DNA from: Serinus canaria | Lineage: Eukaryota; Chordata; Aves; Passeriformes; Fringillidae | Reading direction: 5' to 3' | Assembly: GCF_022539315.1 (NCBI RefSeq) | Contig: NC_066315.1 | Span: forward strand, 123,407,874-123,471,873 | DNA: 64,000 nucleotides | In this document: positions 13,378 through 26,443 of the stretch, in pieces | How positions within the stretch are numbered: position 1 is the first letter of the stretch | How the letters are laid out: every line of letters begins with the position of its first letter | The notes under the pieces: generated by a model | What the model was told of the DNA's origin: nothing | Seen by the model: only the letters and a program-made list of their open reading frames with translations | Database searches by the model: none | Position numbers and translations under genes: made by a program

Positions 13378-16300
13378 TATTAATTAAGCACTGTGCAGTG
13401 GAAAAAACCCCATACTGTTTCCACCTACAGTGCTTCATCAAGTTATCTGATTGTTTAGCTAAATCCAAAGAGTACAAGAGCCCTTTGTTATAACAACAAC
13501 AAAAACCTGCTGGATAAGAGCCGAATGAAGAAGGCTGTGAACTGTGAAGCTGTGAATGTGGACACATTTTAGGACAGGAGCTGCTTCACTCTGGTTAAGG
13601 ACTGCTATTCCAGGGCAGGGCAGCAGGGCAGCACTCCCCAGGCACTCTTTTGCACTCAGGACATTTTTGCAACTTTGCCCCAATATAACTTCTCATGGTG
13701 GCAACAAAAACTCTGAGATCTTTTTGGGAGTAGTCCAGTGAGGAGAGATGTGGTTTTTTCTCTGTGCCCTTAAAGCCTAATCACACTCCCATTGCATTGA
13801 ATCTGTTTTGTTGCTCGATCTGAAAAGGCCAAAGGAGTCTGAAGCGTGTTTCTTATGATGGGGTAGTTAAATACCATTATTCTTTCTGTTGAATCCATAT
13901 CATGATTGCTCCTTTCCCAACACCCATGTAATTGCTTCCCATCTCCCAGCCGTGCTTTTTGATGCCACATTATAATGAAACATCATGCAGTTGAAGTTTG
14001 CCTCTGAAAAATTCTTGAACTGGCTTGTATTGAAATATTCAAAGCTTTTAGTCAGCAGGACAAACCCATACCTGCAAGACCTGGCACAGTAAAGCCCTGC
14101 ACTACCTCTCTGGGCATGTCCCAAGAGAGCCTTTGGCTAGGAGTTGTCTTGCAGGTGAAGCCCACACTGCTCCAGAGCTTCACACAACTCATACCATAGT
14201 GAGCTATTTTGCATAGCAATGGCCACAATGGCTAACTGGGCCAGCTCACGGAGAAAAACCCAAACAGGTTAAAGATGGGCTCCTGTTGGAGCTGGAGAGA
14301 TCTTGCTTTATCATAACAGTGTATGAAATTCACCCTGGCAAGGCAAGAAGGAATGAATAGATTTTATGTCTATCTGGGGAGGCACAGTAGGCAAGTGGTA
14401 AACTGAGGTAATTTGACAGCAAGTTCAGCCATTCTGACATCACACAGCAGTTAAATACTAGCAATACTGTTAGGATGACTTGTCAGCCACTGACTTGACT
14501 AAAATCTGACTCATGGGCTGATGCCATTTGTTTACTTTTGTTCTGCTCCTTAGGTTGGAGCCGGAGAAAGTAAATCATATTGCCAGAAAATCCACAAAAT
14601 CTACTTGCATTCCTCACTTAAAATTACTTAATGCTGATTTTTCTTTCTCCCATATAAAAGAAGATTTTAAAAGCAAATTATCAATTATTTTCTGACTACA
14701 GAAAATGACATTAAAACATTAAAACATATTCTATCCTTTTGTTATCCTTTATTATTATTATTATCCTTTTTTATTGAGTATGCTGATCTCTACTCACAAA
14801 AAAAGCCACACATTCCAAAGAAAAACTGAAAAATACATTAAAAAAAAGTAAAATATTCTTTCATTTCCTCTTTTGCAGATCTTGGCAGATAGATGTTTAT
14901 TGGGACCAAATTGGTTTCCTAATACCAGAATCTTGAAAACCTTACTAAAGAGAGCCATGATTTTTGTGATATCAGTCCAAACTTGCTCCCTCATCCAATT
15001 AATTAAACTGAAATATTTGCTGTGCTTACAGAATCCAGGGATATAAATGCACTTCTTAAGACATCCTTTGGAGGTTCTTTGGGATATCCAAGTCATTTGC
15101 ATGGGCTAGCAGATATGACATTGGGCTTAGGAGAAAAGCTGGACCTTCCCACAAGGTGGGCAGCTGGAGACCAGGCAGGATACACCCAACTCTCTTAAAC
15201 ACCAGGAAGCACACATGGAAAGACAGCTGAATGCTGTCCAGGAGTGCAGAAATCTATCAACTTTTTTTCACTTGGATCCTTTTGAAACTCTGGATGAGTT
15301 CAGCAGAAAGAGAAATGAACCCATTCATAAAAATGAAGGCAGAGAGAGAGAGAGATGTCGCTGTGATCAGCAAGTTTTCCCCTGCCATCATTCGTTTTTC
15401 ACCAAAGAAATCCAAAGGCAACAGTTAGTCAAGAATGATTCCAGGCTGCCTGTGTCTGTAAGAAACAGGGAAGTTAGGAGGCAGCAGGGAAGTCCTGCAT
15501 CCTTATAACACACAGCACTGGCAGTAGTTTATGTCATAGAAGACTTTCTGGAGTTGCGCAGGCTTGTGCTCCCCAAAGCAAAACAGCCAGCACACAGTAG
15601 AAGAAGAAAGAAATATTGCAAAGAAACAGAATGTGGGGTGCTTTTAACTTACATTTTCTCATAGCTGTCACACATGCTTAGGAGAGGAGGAACAGAAATC
15701 AGGGTAGCCCAAGTCTTACAAACAGGATGATAATGTAGAAAAAAGCAGACTTGGACAGACAGGACCAATTAAGCAATCTATACCTGCCAGAAAAAAAGAT
15801 ATCCTTACAACTGAAATGACTGCAATACAAGCACACAAAGGACTGATTCTTTCTTCTTCAAATGCAAATAAGATTTGGAGCACATTGTGGCATGTGGCAC
15901 ACACGTCTGGGAAATGAAAGGCATCTGATATTTGCTTAGCTTCCAACAAGAGAGTAGCATTTTGGCAAGACAAAGTGGCATAGAAAAGCAGGTGTGAGGT
16001 ATGAATTTCACATTACCTGCTTCTATTGCCAACATTACTTGCTCTGTTACTTTAGTTGGAGTCTCACATTTAGAAGACCAAAAAATGACATTGTGAAACA
16101 GCCAAGAGAAGAATTACACAAGCTCTGGTTGTTAAGTTGTGCACCAGTTTGAGAAAAATGCTTTCTGGAAAACCCATTAAAGCAAATCTGATATGACTTC
16201 CTAGCTGTAACATACAATTGAGCTCCACATCGTGTTGGCACAATTAGACACAGTCACCATTTCTGTAGCACTCAGCTTTTTTAAAGGAATTCATATTAGT

Positions 16301-16847
16301 TAGGAGGCTATTCTAGCATTAGAGACATTTTATTTAGTTGTATTCAGAAATTTCAACAAGAATTTTGAACCAATGCCTCCTGGATAAATTCAATGGCAAC
16401 AAACCTTTGATTCTGAGCACAGGTTTTGTAGCTGGTCAGTTCCATCCCAGAACTGACAGCACAGAGACAGGTTAATATGCCTACATGTTTAATGTGCAGG
16501 GAGTATCTTGGGGAAAGTTTTGGATTTATCTCTCCTCCCTTATTTGCACAGAAAAATCACTCCCTGAGCACTGGAAAGCAGAAGGAAAGCAATGGACTCA
16601 AATGCTCCTGCTGAACAAAATGGTGACTCCATGAATCCCATGGATTGAGAGGCTCATCCAGGGAGTCACTTCCCCATGGAAGGTTGGGAGTTTATCCCTT
16701 GCTTCTCTTTTCTGCACCAGCACTAACTTTTAAAATTAATCAGCAGCTTTCAAGCAACTTCTTCATTTTGATTCTCTGATTGATACAACCACATAAATGT
16801 TTTAAAGTGCACTTATAACTGAGACATCTCTTTATTTAATGTCACCT

Positions 16848-16898
16848 CAGTGAGCTGAATTGAATGAGCTGAAAAATAGTAACTTTTTCAGCTCACTG
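16848..16898. repeat. Alternative hairpin locus (two left arms, one right arm)
   Basis: The right-hand segment 16884-16898 is the perfect reverse complement of two different upstream segments. 16865-16876 pairs with 16884-16895 (12 bp, 7-base loop), and 16848-16859 pairs with 16887-16898 (12 bp, 27-base loop). The two left arms share the word 'gagctgaa', so the right arm can pair with either but not both. Confidence 0.85.
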
Positions 16899-19800
16899 CA
16901 TCCATTGTTTCTCTGGAATGGTTACCAAGAAAACAAAGCCTGAGCCTTTTCAGTCAAGGTTTCAAGCACTGGCTAACCAGTGCTGCTCAGACCATACCAA
17001 GTTCCTAAAGGGGCAGAGCAATCCCTTTATGGATTGATGCCAACCAAAGGGTTGGATATCCCTTTTCTCTTTCATCTAGATGTTATGTATTTTCATACAT
17101 ACTCTTGTGCTGTGCAAATTCTATGGAAAAGCAGACTAGGATTGCCTCATGTTTGACTACTTTTCCTGATGGAAAATTTTCACCAATACATACAACATTG
17201 TCATTCCTATGGCACTTTGCTTTATGGTGTTTCCTGATTTTTGCTCCAAGATCTTGATCATTCCCAAGTCATGTGGAGCCCGTTATGCACATATTCAAAC
17301 TGGATGTTGATAAAAGGAGCATTTTTATGCAAGAGTGTGCACTGTCACTCAAAGATTAGGATTTTAGTAAAGCTGTTGGTGGCTTCATCAAATTTCTGGT
17401 GAGGATCAGAATCCTAATCAGACACTTCTCTCTGTAAAATTAAATTTTTGCAATACAGAGAATGGAGAATGGTTTAGAGTTACATTTCTTTGAGTGCAGC
17501 TTCCTTCTGTCCCCATTTGTGTTTGTGAGGCTCTTTCAACCACAGGCCCTTCATGTGACTTGCCCTCCCCACATTTCTAGGACGAGAAGGCAGCAGCCTA
17601 ATTTCTTTAGATGGAGATAAAGAGGAATGTTTGTAGTTACTAGCTTCAAGGATTTACAACAAATTTGGAAACTGTTGGCTGCTCAGACTGTGGGTGGTAG
17701 TTTGGGGACTCTTTAGCCACCTGCAGCTCTCAAGCTGTTCAAGTGTAATTTGTTATGCTGGGGCTGCAGTCTGAGCTGAGGGAGGCTGTTCTACCAGTTT
17801 GAATATTTAGAAGCAGGGGATCCATGGGAGACTTCTCAAGCCAACACTGCCACCTTGCAAAGTAGCAATGGGATGCCCTGGGAAACTATTGTCATCACAT
17901 TCCCACAGTCCCTGGACATTTGAAGTATGTGGACTCTGTGTAGGGTTAGAAAGCTGAGTAATTGTTCCTTCACTTGTATTTTTTAATTTTGTGGCTCACT
18001 TTAAGCCTCTTGGAGGTGCTCTAAGAGGGAGAAAGAGACTGAGTCATAACCCAGTTTCCAGAAACCTTAGCAACATAACACAGTCAGAACCTCAGGTATG
18101 ATAAGAATAGTGGGAAAAAAACACCCTGACAGCTATGATATTACTAAAGATAATTGGTTTTTAGTGAGGAATTGTAGCATTAAAGAGTAAAAAATTGCAT
18201 TATTGACATAAGTGCAGTGAAAAATCTGGTAGAGAAGCAATATCTGAAAGCAATATAAGTAATTTTCCCTGAACCTGGTCTTCTAGAAGAATGATTTTAC
18301 CCATTGAGCTATTGCACAATCTATAAACAGATGAGAATACTCTGACAGGGGAGAAGGAAGGTGTAGAACATAAAACAAAAATCCGTGACATACTTGAATA
18401 CATTCCCTAGGGGCACACAATGTATGAGTGAGACAACACACAGAGGAAAGGTCAGAAATTGTGGACACAAATCACAAGAAGGAATAAAGAAATCTCCACT
18501 CATGGAACACTTTAATGAGATGAAACCTCCCTTCACATCTTTAGAGGTTATAGGTATTGACTATGTCCCGAAAGCCTGCAGAGAGGGGGAGACAGGAGCA
18601 GCTTATTTAGACAGTGAGAAGCACAGAGGATTTAAAAAACATGTCACTACCAAATAGAACAAACCAATAACTGAAATAGATGATGTACATATTTCTCTAA
18701 GACTGGGAGAAGAAATCTGCTTGATTACAGACATGTAGGTGGAAGCCCTACAAAAGGCAGAGCAGTGCTGTTGGCTACTGCAAGCAGTGCAGAGTGCAGC
18801 AACAGAGACCTTTGGCTCATCACCACTGTTCCACAGGAGCTGTCTGCTGTCATAAATGTGTTTGGTGAGAAGCCACAGGCATTGCCTCTTTGCTGTGTGC
18901 TGCTGCCTTTCTCAAATGCTGTGCTCCTTTCTGTGCAGCCACGGCAAAAGCATCACTCTTATTAGTTTGGACAATGGGGAGTCTGTGGAGACAAATCAGT
19001 TCTGTAGCATGGGAATGGGCTAAGGCATCACCTGGATTTTAGTACTGCTGCTGCTGCACAAGGGACACAGATACAAGAAAAGCCTGTGCCCCCCAAACCT
19101 CACTTTGTTACTGTACCTCTACAGAGCTGATGTATTTCGCCAGAAAAAGGTGCCTTGGAAACTGATGTTTTATTTGCTGAGAGGGATTAGAGTAAATGAA
19201 TGTATTCTCTCATTACAGACATGATGGAGATTGAATAAAATAGCTAAATTCATAGCTTCTCTTCCTTCCTTTTGAAGTGGTTAACTCTTAAATATCTGTT
19301 TGTGTCTTTACAGAGCTTGGGATGGTCATACCAGTCACAAATGTTTGATTTCCACTCAGTTTCTCAATGAGGCATTGATAAGAGACAAATTTTCTTACTG
19401 CTAGAAATAATTTTTGGAAAATAAATTCTATTTATCTTTTTATATTTCAGATATTAAATATTCTTTCTATCTTATCTATTTATATATTATAATTACTAAT
19501 TTCTTATCTTTGCACACTGCTCATTCATCAAGAAAAAGAGAAAACAGCATAAATACAAATGTATTGAAAATAATTCTAGTTTAGTATTTTTGATTCATCA
19601 GGATATTTTTTACCCATCAGTCCTACAGAGAGAAATATGACTGACTTTAGTGAACTCTGATCCAGCAATTTCAATAGGTGAACAACAGTATTATATGCAC
19701 AAAACTAAACACAAGTGTTTGAAATCTCTGGCTTGCACAATCTCTGTTTAATATGTCACACAAGAAATTGGATAAAGGTAAGAACTGAATTGGTTGTCCT

Positions 19801-20047
19801 AAGATCCTGAGATGTTTAAGTAAATTAAAGTAGTTCAAGAGGGATAATGTGGATATACTGTCAGTAATTCAAGACTGGGCAAAAATTGTGATGATTTCTC
19901 CTGGTTTGAGTAATACAGAGCAGAATCTTTGATATTTTTAAAACATTAGGAATCTCTGTCTGGAAAATCTGACCATTTGGAACTAGACTAGTAACCATCT
20001 TATTATCAGGGCTGAACAGTGACCATTTACACCGTGGTGATCAGCCC

Positions 20048-20071
20048 TTACTGATCTGTAAAGATCAGTAA
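20048..20071. repeat. Perfect 10-bp hairpin with a 4-base loop
   Basis: 20048-20057 and 20062-20071 are perfect reverse complements around the loop 'gtaa'. No gene adjoins it and no T run follows that would suggest a small RNA end. Confidence 0.8.
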
Positions 20072-23000
20072 CACTGGATTCTCACAGTGTCCAAGGGGAG
20101 ATTGAGACTCCTGGACACTGACTGGAACTCTGCCAAGAGCAAGAATTATTATCTTTTAAAAATAATACTTCATGAACCCATAGGCCATGGAGGACTAAGG
20201 GTCCATGGGTTGAAAATCATTGCTTTGAGAAATGATACTTGCTTCATTCCTGTATTAACTGGTAATATAGGCCTGAATAAAACTCACCAGTTCTGCTATT
20301 TATATGGCATTCCATATTCCTAACTCCATCTGGGTAACATAAATTTCCTGGGAATATCTATCTAAATTGTCATCTGCTGCCTGTTTCTATAATGTAGCTT
20401 CTGTATCACATGCAACTCTTGCAATATCTTATTTGTTCCCTTCTATCTTCTGACATGTTGCTTCAATTAGTAGACAATAATGTAATTATTACACTACTAT
20501 TGTAATCACATAATATCTAACAAAAACTTCAAAATGGCTCAGATCTTTATTAATTTCTGCTCTCAGTCAGTGCATATCACTGACCACACTGCACCTGGAA
20601 TTCTTGTGGGACACCACCTGAATTGTACTCTTGCTGTGCTAAGCAGGCTTTTAATAAAACTTACCTCTTTTATTCTATTACAAGGTAAAACCAACAGATT
20701 AGGGGGGTTTGGTGTGTTTTTTTTGTTTTTTTTTGTAACTGAGCCTAGGACTGCAAATGTAGAACGAGTTTCACATGAAGGATGTGGCATATTTAAATTT
20801 ACAACTAAGACTATTTTTATCATGGCTTCTCAGTAAGTCAAACTACCTTTTTATTGGAATTATAATACTAAATGTAGTAGTATGTCACTGACATTGATCC
20901 ATGTTTGAATTTAATGAAATGTGGTCTTCTACTCATATAGGTGGTAAGAATACTTTACAATGACTCTCTTGAGGAGATACCTTTTACTTATGTTAATAAA
21001 TAGATTAAATTGTATGAAACTTGCAGCCAATGGTTGCATAAAAATTCCCTATTTTGATATCTAGTTCCTTTATGTCTGAATGTCTAGACTCTTTATGTTT
21101 CAGCTTTTATCTGTGTTAAGTAGGTATTCTATGGCTTACATGTAGGCCATGCCTGGATACATTCTTGAAATCTAGAAAAGAGAACTTAAAAGTGGTGCAC
21201 AAATAAGCTTGTAGACTATAAAGTGAAAGTTCTTGACAAGGAAAAAATGAAAGCATAGAGAGACTATCTTGGCTGGTCACCACATTCAATTGAGCAGAGT
21301 TGTTATACTTTGCTGACAATACTAATAACTTAAACCATCAATCTATAGGCACAGCTATTCTTAGCAGAACACAGTGAAAACAAACTGCTTTGCTTATGGT
21401 ATTCACAGCACTGAAGCATGCCCTTAGCAAAGTGGTACAAATGTCAATATGCTGCTGAGCTCCTCAGAACCTCTAACAAGTTATTTGAAGAACAGACAAA
21501 CCTTCTGGAAGTCTTTGAAAATATAGATCAAATTCCAATACAACTGCTTTCCCCAGATTCTGCACTTGTGAAAAATCTGTTCCCCCTCAAACTATGATAA
21601 TGATTTTGAGTCAGATCTGTTAGATGGGACTGTGCCTGTGACCTGTGCAAGGACCCTTAAAGTAAAAAAACTTACATTAAATCTACCTGGAGCTGCAAGA
21701 ACAGATCCCAGACTTCAAGGACTCAGGAGCTAACACTGAGTTGTTACCACTCATTTCAGCTCACCTTTGTGCCTTTTGCTATTATGATAATAAACTCTCT
21801 TTGCTGGAAGCAAGTGCATATTTTGAATCAACATAAAAATCCAAATGTGGTATTTATTAGAAAGGGAAGAAAATGTACAAAATAAAGCTTTTGGTATTAT
21901 CCTCAAGAAATTAAGTTACAAGTCAGGAATTGGCACAGTCTGCTCTCAGCCAGTTAAATGCTGCATATTACTTTAGCAAATGTATCTGCTGGCAGTTGTT
22001 AACCTCAGGCAATAGAAATACATGTTTGCAGAGGAGTAAAGAGCAACTAGGGAATCTGTTTATTCACTCCCATAAGAGCTTTTCTGAACGGATATGCAGA
22101 GTTATTATTTCAGAATTAATTATAAAGCAGGCTCATTGTAAGTGGCATCTTTGCTGGTTGATTTTATTTTTGTTTTTATTTTTGAAAACCACATTAACAG
22201 CATACAACTATTAGCTGGTTTATAAATAAAATGCAAAATTTGTTGCACTACTAGTAGAAAACTATGCTTGATTCCACAATTTTCAGAGAATAAAGGACCT
22301 TTACCAGCTCTTCTCTTTGGGAAAATATTTTTAAAATTCAGTAACTGACATATGGTGTAAAATATTCAGTTCAAAGGAAGAAACAAAGCCAGACAGAAAA
22401 CACAGACTGGTTTGTATTTTTATGACTATAAGCAGTGTTCCTGCAGTATGGTAAGGAATTCATTCCAACATGTCCTCCAATGTGGCACTAGTATCTTATA
22501 ATGACTTGCTGCAATTCCTTTGTGATCTTGACTGTCTCTCTGTCCATTGCTCTTTCAAAGATATGCTCCATGATATTGCACCTGTCAGAGTGGTTTTCTG
22601 TTCCCAGAAATAATTTGCTTCTCCTGTCAGGCCCAGCACAGAATCTTCCTCTAAGAGCCTCTCCTGAGTGGTCATCTGGAAGCATCACCTCGGTGCAGAA
22701 CAGGCAGGCTTCTGGCTTTGTGTTGGTTCACTTCTCCTCAGCACTGCCTACTGCCCTGAAGGCAGCATTAAATTTTATTCCTGGACTACACAGCATTATA
22801 ACTAGATGTGCAGACATGACATTTTGATTGCTAAATTCCAGGCCTATTGACGTTTGTGACAAGGCTCAGAGAAAGACTCAGCAGAAAAGGGATAAAGATG
22901 CAGAGGAGGCAATCAGCTGAGGACAGTCAGAGATAAGGATCCAAATCTCCAGAACCCAATAAACACAGGGAGGTGTTACACCACACCTGAAATGCAGCAC

Positions 23001-24794
23001 TGAGAAGCCTCTCTCATGCAGCATTTGAAGAGCAGTCAAAAGCCAAGGTGCTAAAAACAGGCATGTCCAAACCATGGAGAAATTAGATTTCAAGAGCTCT
23101 GAACAGTGGGCCTTTCTATAGTCAGAAAACAGAAGACAAAGTGAAAGCAGCTGAGTAAGAAACTGGAGGAAAATCAAAAGAATCTTCTCAGGATCTAAAA
23201 TATCTGAAATGATCAATGAGAAAAGAGGAAAATTTACTTAGTATAATTAATACTACAGACCTTTTTCTGCATAACTTCTTTTATGCAACTTTTTTCTGCA
23301 TAACTAAGTGTAAAAAGCATGGCTGCAGTTTTCCCTTGCTGTATATGGTACTTAGAGATAAATCATTTATGGCCTCATGGCTACACTTCAGTGAAACTGA
23401 TGACATTAAAACCTGTAGACTTGGGATGAGGCAGTATTTATAATAAAAAGATCCATTGAGTGAAAGGAATACTAAAATAGTTTCCATTATAATAATGTAT
23501 CTTTTGATGCTTCTTCATGTTACTATGCTTTAGGAATGTGTGTGATTATCACTAGGTATAAGAATCATGAATCATTCAGACTCCCAAGGATGTCCTTGAA
23601 GATGAGTCTCAAATACAGACACTTGAGAGCTCCCAGATTACCTGCTGGAGCTGGAGAGACTGATTCAAGGTCTTACACTGATAAATTATCAGTTTTCCTG
23701 AAATGGCAGGGGTCAGTTGGAGTTACTCTGGTAGCTGAGGGTAGTCCAGTGTACTGTGCTTAACCACCACCTGGTTTTAAAGGCAGATGAGGAAATGCTT
23801 GGGTTTGGTTGTTTTGGGTTTTTGTGTGGGGCTTTTTTTGGTTGTTATTGTTTGCTTGGGGTTTGTTTTTTTGTTTTAGTGTTTGTTTTTAAATAGCTGT
23901 GTCACTTTACTGCTCATTTATCTAATTTTGTAACCATAGAAGTTCAAATTCTCACCAGAATTATCATCACCTAAAACTATTGCATTTAGAGTAGCTGTCA
24001 AGAAAGACTTAGCTGTCCACAAGTAGGGGTAGCATCCAAGGAAGAGATATTCCTATTTGTAGGGATGAGTAGAAATTTCATATCACAGGCTATTCTTTGA
24101 AGGGAGAAATAGAACACAGAGCCTTCCAGTTAACAGGTACCTGTTGTATGGTGTCATTGTGAATCTCTCAGGCTTCAAAAAAAATTAAAAATTACTTTGA
24201 AATATCAGAGTGAGTTTTCAATTACTCTGAACAGATGGCTTAAGGGGAAAGATGCAAATTTTACTGCTGAAAATAAAAAGTATAAAAATCAATTGATCTG
24301 ACTCTGGAAAGGAGTAAACAAAATTTTCTCTTCATTTAATTGTGCAATATAAGCTAAAAATTCTTCTTAAATCACAATCAAAATGCAGTAAGAGCAAATA
24401 TAAAACTGTTTTAGTTGTGCATATTTTAAGTCTGTGAGTACTACAGTACCAACAGTGTGAAAAATTGAGCCCTTAGAAAAATCAGTGATCATTCTTTCTT
24501 CCCCTGTCCTTTACTGGTGTTATTTCTTCAGTGTTACCATAGAAGTCAATGGAAATTTAGCAACAGATTTCAAATGGAATAAATTGAGGTCTTTGTGTTA
24601 TAACTAAGAAAGAGATGTTGAAATTTCATAAGTTACTTTTGCCTTCCAAATGCAAATACTCTATTTACCTGGCCCTGTCTCTGAGCCTACTATATAGGAA
24701 AAATTCCTATTTAAACCAGCTATTTACAGTGAAGTCTTTTAAAAGATATCTTACAATAATGTATTTTTCCTCTTTTTTTTTCCAGAAGGGAAAA

Positions 24795-24896
24795 TATTAT
24801 ATATTTAATATATATTATTATATATTACATATATATATAATATATATATGTAATATTACATATATAAATATATATGTGTATATATATTTTTTTAAT
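24795..24896. repeat. AT-rich tract with a 17-bp-arm near-perfect palindrome
   Basis: The sequence is almost wholly A and T. Within it, 24822-24838 and 24840-24856 are perfect reverse complements around a single central A at 24839. 24849-24860 forms a second perfect 12-base palindrome that overlaps the right arm. Such tracts are prone to cruciform extrusion and to length errors in assembly. Confidence 0.9.
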
Positions 24897-25099
24897 TCTC
24901 TTGAGAGAGAGAATAAAAGCTTCAAACATTACAACTATATTGACTCCATTGTGTTAGTTTTTTCTTTTGCTAGTTAATTTCTTGTCCAAGTCTCATTGAA
25001 GAGAATGGTTTTACAGAAAATGTGAGTTTTTCAAGGAAGACTATTTGGAATGAACAAAGATAAGCTTCTAAGAACAGGTTCCCCATTCCAAGAGATGGC

Positions 25100-25285
25100 A
25101 GCTGTTTAGTGCAGTTCCCGCAGGAATGGTGGGCGGGTATGGAATATTGCACAGACATTCCCAGCGTGGGCTCGAACGCCGCTGCCGCCGCCCCCAGCGC
25201 TCCGCATGGTCCCGGCGCTGCGGAGCCATTGCCAGGGAGGTTCCTGCCATCTAGTGGCACCCGGACGGACACACGGCCACATCGG
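25100..25285. promoter_or_regulatory. GC-rich, CpG-containing patch upstream of MRPL53
   Basis: After ~25 kb of AT-rich sequence, composition changes sharply to GC-rich with many CpG pairs, clearest in 25158-25285. No coding exon with proper splice signals is evident. It could be a small CpG island, an alternative upstream promoter or an insulator, because it also contains a CTCF-like motif. Function is inference. Confidence 0.4.
25245..25257 (-). promoter_or_regulatory. CTCF-like core motif
   Basis: The minus strand reads CCACTAGATGGCA, which fits the CTCF core consensus CCASYAGRKGGCR at all 13 positions. It lies at the right end of the GC-rich patch, just before two CR1 copies and about 1.3 kb upstream of the MRPL53 start. 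Motif matches occur by chance, so occupancy is unproven. Confidence 0.45.
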
Positions 25286-25293
25286 CATCCAGA

Positions 25294-25640
25294 CAGACTC
25301 ACAGAGACAGCCAGGCTGGAGAAGACCTCTGAGACCATCGAGTCCAGCTTGGAGCCAAACAGGCCCTTGTCCACTGCCACATGGCACCAAGCGGCACGTC
25401 CCGCCTTTCCTTAAACAGGATGGCAACTCCACCGCCTCTCTGGGCAGCCCATTCCAGCTCCAGTTCTTGAAGAATTTCTTCCTAATGCCCAACCTGAACC
25501 TTCCCTGGTGCAGCTTAGGACTATGTCCCCTTGTCCTGTCGCTAGTGGCCTGGGAGAAGAGGCCGATCCTCAGCTGGCCTTTCAGGGAGTTGTAGAGAGT
25601 GGCCAGGTCACCCGAGCTTCCTCTTCTCCAGGCTTAATCC
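25294..25640 (-). mobile_element. CR1 LINE, 5'-truncated 3' end, antisense orientation
   Basis: On the plus strand this shows the reverse complement of the CR1 3' region in order: 'ctggagaagacctctgagac', then 'ctctgggcagcccattccag', 'aagaatttcttcctaatgcc', 'ccccttgtcctgtcgct', 'gggagttgtagagagtggcc' and 'cttctccaggcttaa'. The 3' end is therefore on the left. No open reverse transcriptase frame remains. The boundaries are good to about 10 bases. Confidence 0.88.
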
Positions 25641-25828
25641 CATGGCTGGGAAGCAGCTCCTGAACATAACCAGTCACAAATGAAAAACCAAATGTGTTCA
25701 TTTCCAGCAGCAGTGCCTCTTGCAAATTTCTTTCCTCTTTGATGTAATGCAAAATATTGCCTCTATTTTATCTTTAGCTATCTTGGTAGCTCCTTGCTGA
25801 TCCTTATCTTCCTCCCCCCCACTCCACT

Positions 25829-26342
25829 CTTGCGAAAACCCACCTGGACTGCCACATCCAGCTCTGGGGTGCTCCTTGTTGGAGCAAGAGGAGAGGAGGA
25901 CCACGACTATTATCAGGGGGATGGAGCTCCCCTCCTACAAGGAAAGCCTGAGAGGGTCCTGGCTGTTCAGCCTGGAGGAGATAAGTCTCGGGGGGAGACC
26001 TTGTTGTTCCCTTCCAGCACCAAAGGCAACCTACAAGAAAGCACAAGAGGGACTTCTTACGAGAATGTGTCCTGAGAGGGTTCGGGGGAATGGTTTCAAA
26101 CCGGCAGAGGTAAGTTTAGTTTAGATTATTAGGAATAAATTATTTGTTGTGAGGACGGTGAAGCACTAGAACAGGCTGTGCAGAGAAAACTGGGGATGCT
26201 TCATCCTTGGAGATGTTCGAGGGCAGGCTGGAGGGAGCATTGAGCAACCTGGTCTAATGAAAGGTGCCCCTGCACAGGGAGGGCAGTTAGAACTAGATTT
26301 GAAAAAAAATTAAAATCCCAACCCAAACCAGTCTATGATCCT
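25829..26342 (+). mobile_element. CR1 LINE, 5'-truncated 3' end, sense orientation
   Basis: The CR1 3' blocks appear in sense order: 'ccacatccagctctgggg', 'ttggagcaagaggagaggag', 'ttcagcctggaggagataag', 'gggaatggtttcaaac', 'gagcattgagcaacctggtc' and 'agttagaactagat', ending in a single 'tctatgatcc' tail. It ends about 100 bases before the first promoter motif of MRPL53. Together with the antisense copy to its left it makes an inverted pair with the 3' ends facing outward. Confidence 0.9.
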
Positions 26343-26443
26343 CAGACAGGAAGGAGCCTGGCCCCGAGTGCCTCGGGTCGTAAGGCCGGCAGCGGTGAAG
26401 GGAGAGCACCCGCGGGGCTCCCGCCCCCATGGCCGCGGCACGG

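Larger units (their letters stand above)
13378..24794. other. Long intergenic stretch, no gene recognised
   Basis: About 11 kb of AT-rich sequence. Visible structure includes a short GA run near 15341-15354, a fold-back motif at 16848-16898, a 10-bp hairpin at 20048-20071 and a G/T-only stretch near 23800-23890. A possible LTR-like poly(A) segment lies at about 21780-21805 ('aataaactctctttgctgg'), too weak to call. No exon, RNA gene or clear transposon was identified. Confidence 0.55.

Noticed and set aside
21780..21805. LTR poly(A) region
   Set aside because: Only a short 'aataaactctctttgctgg' match is visible; no LTR ends or flanking duplication could be seen.
24615..24977. 120-codon frame rich in isoleucine and tyrosine
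   Set aside because: Created by the TA-rich palindromic tract; the translated composition mirrors the repeat.
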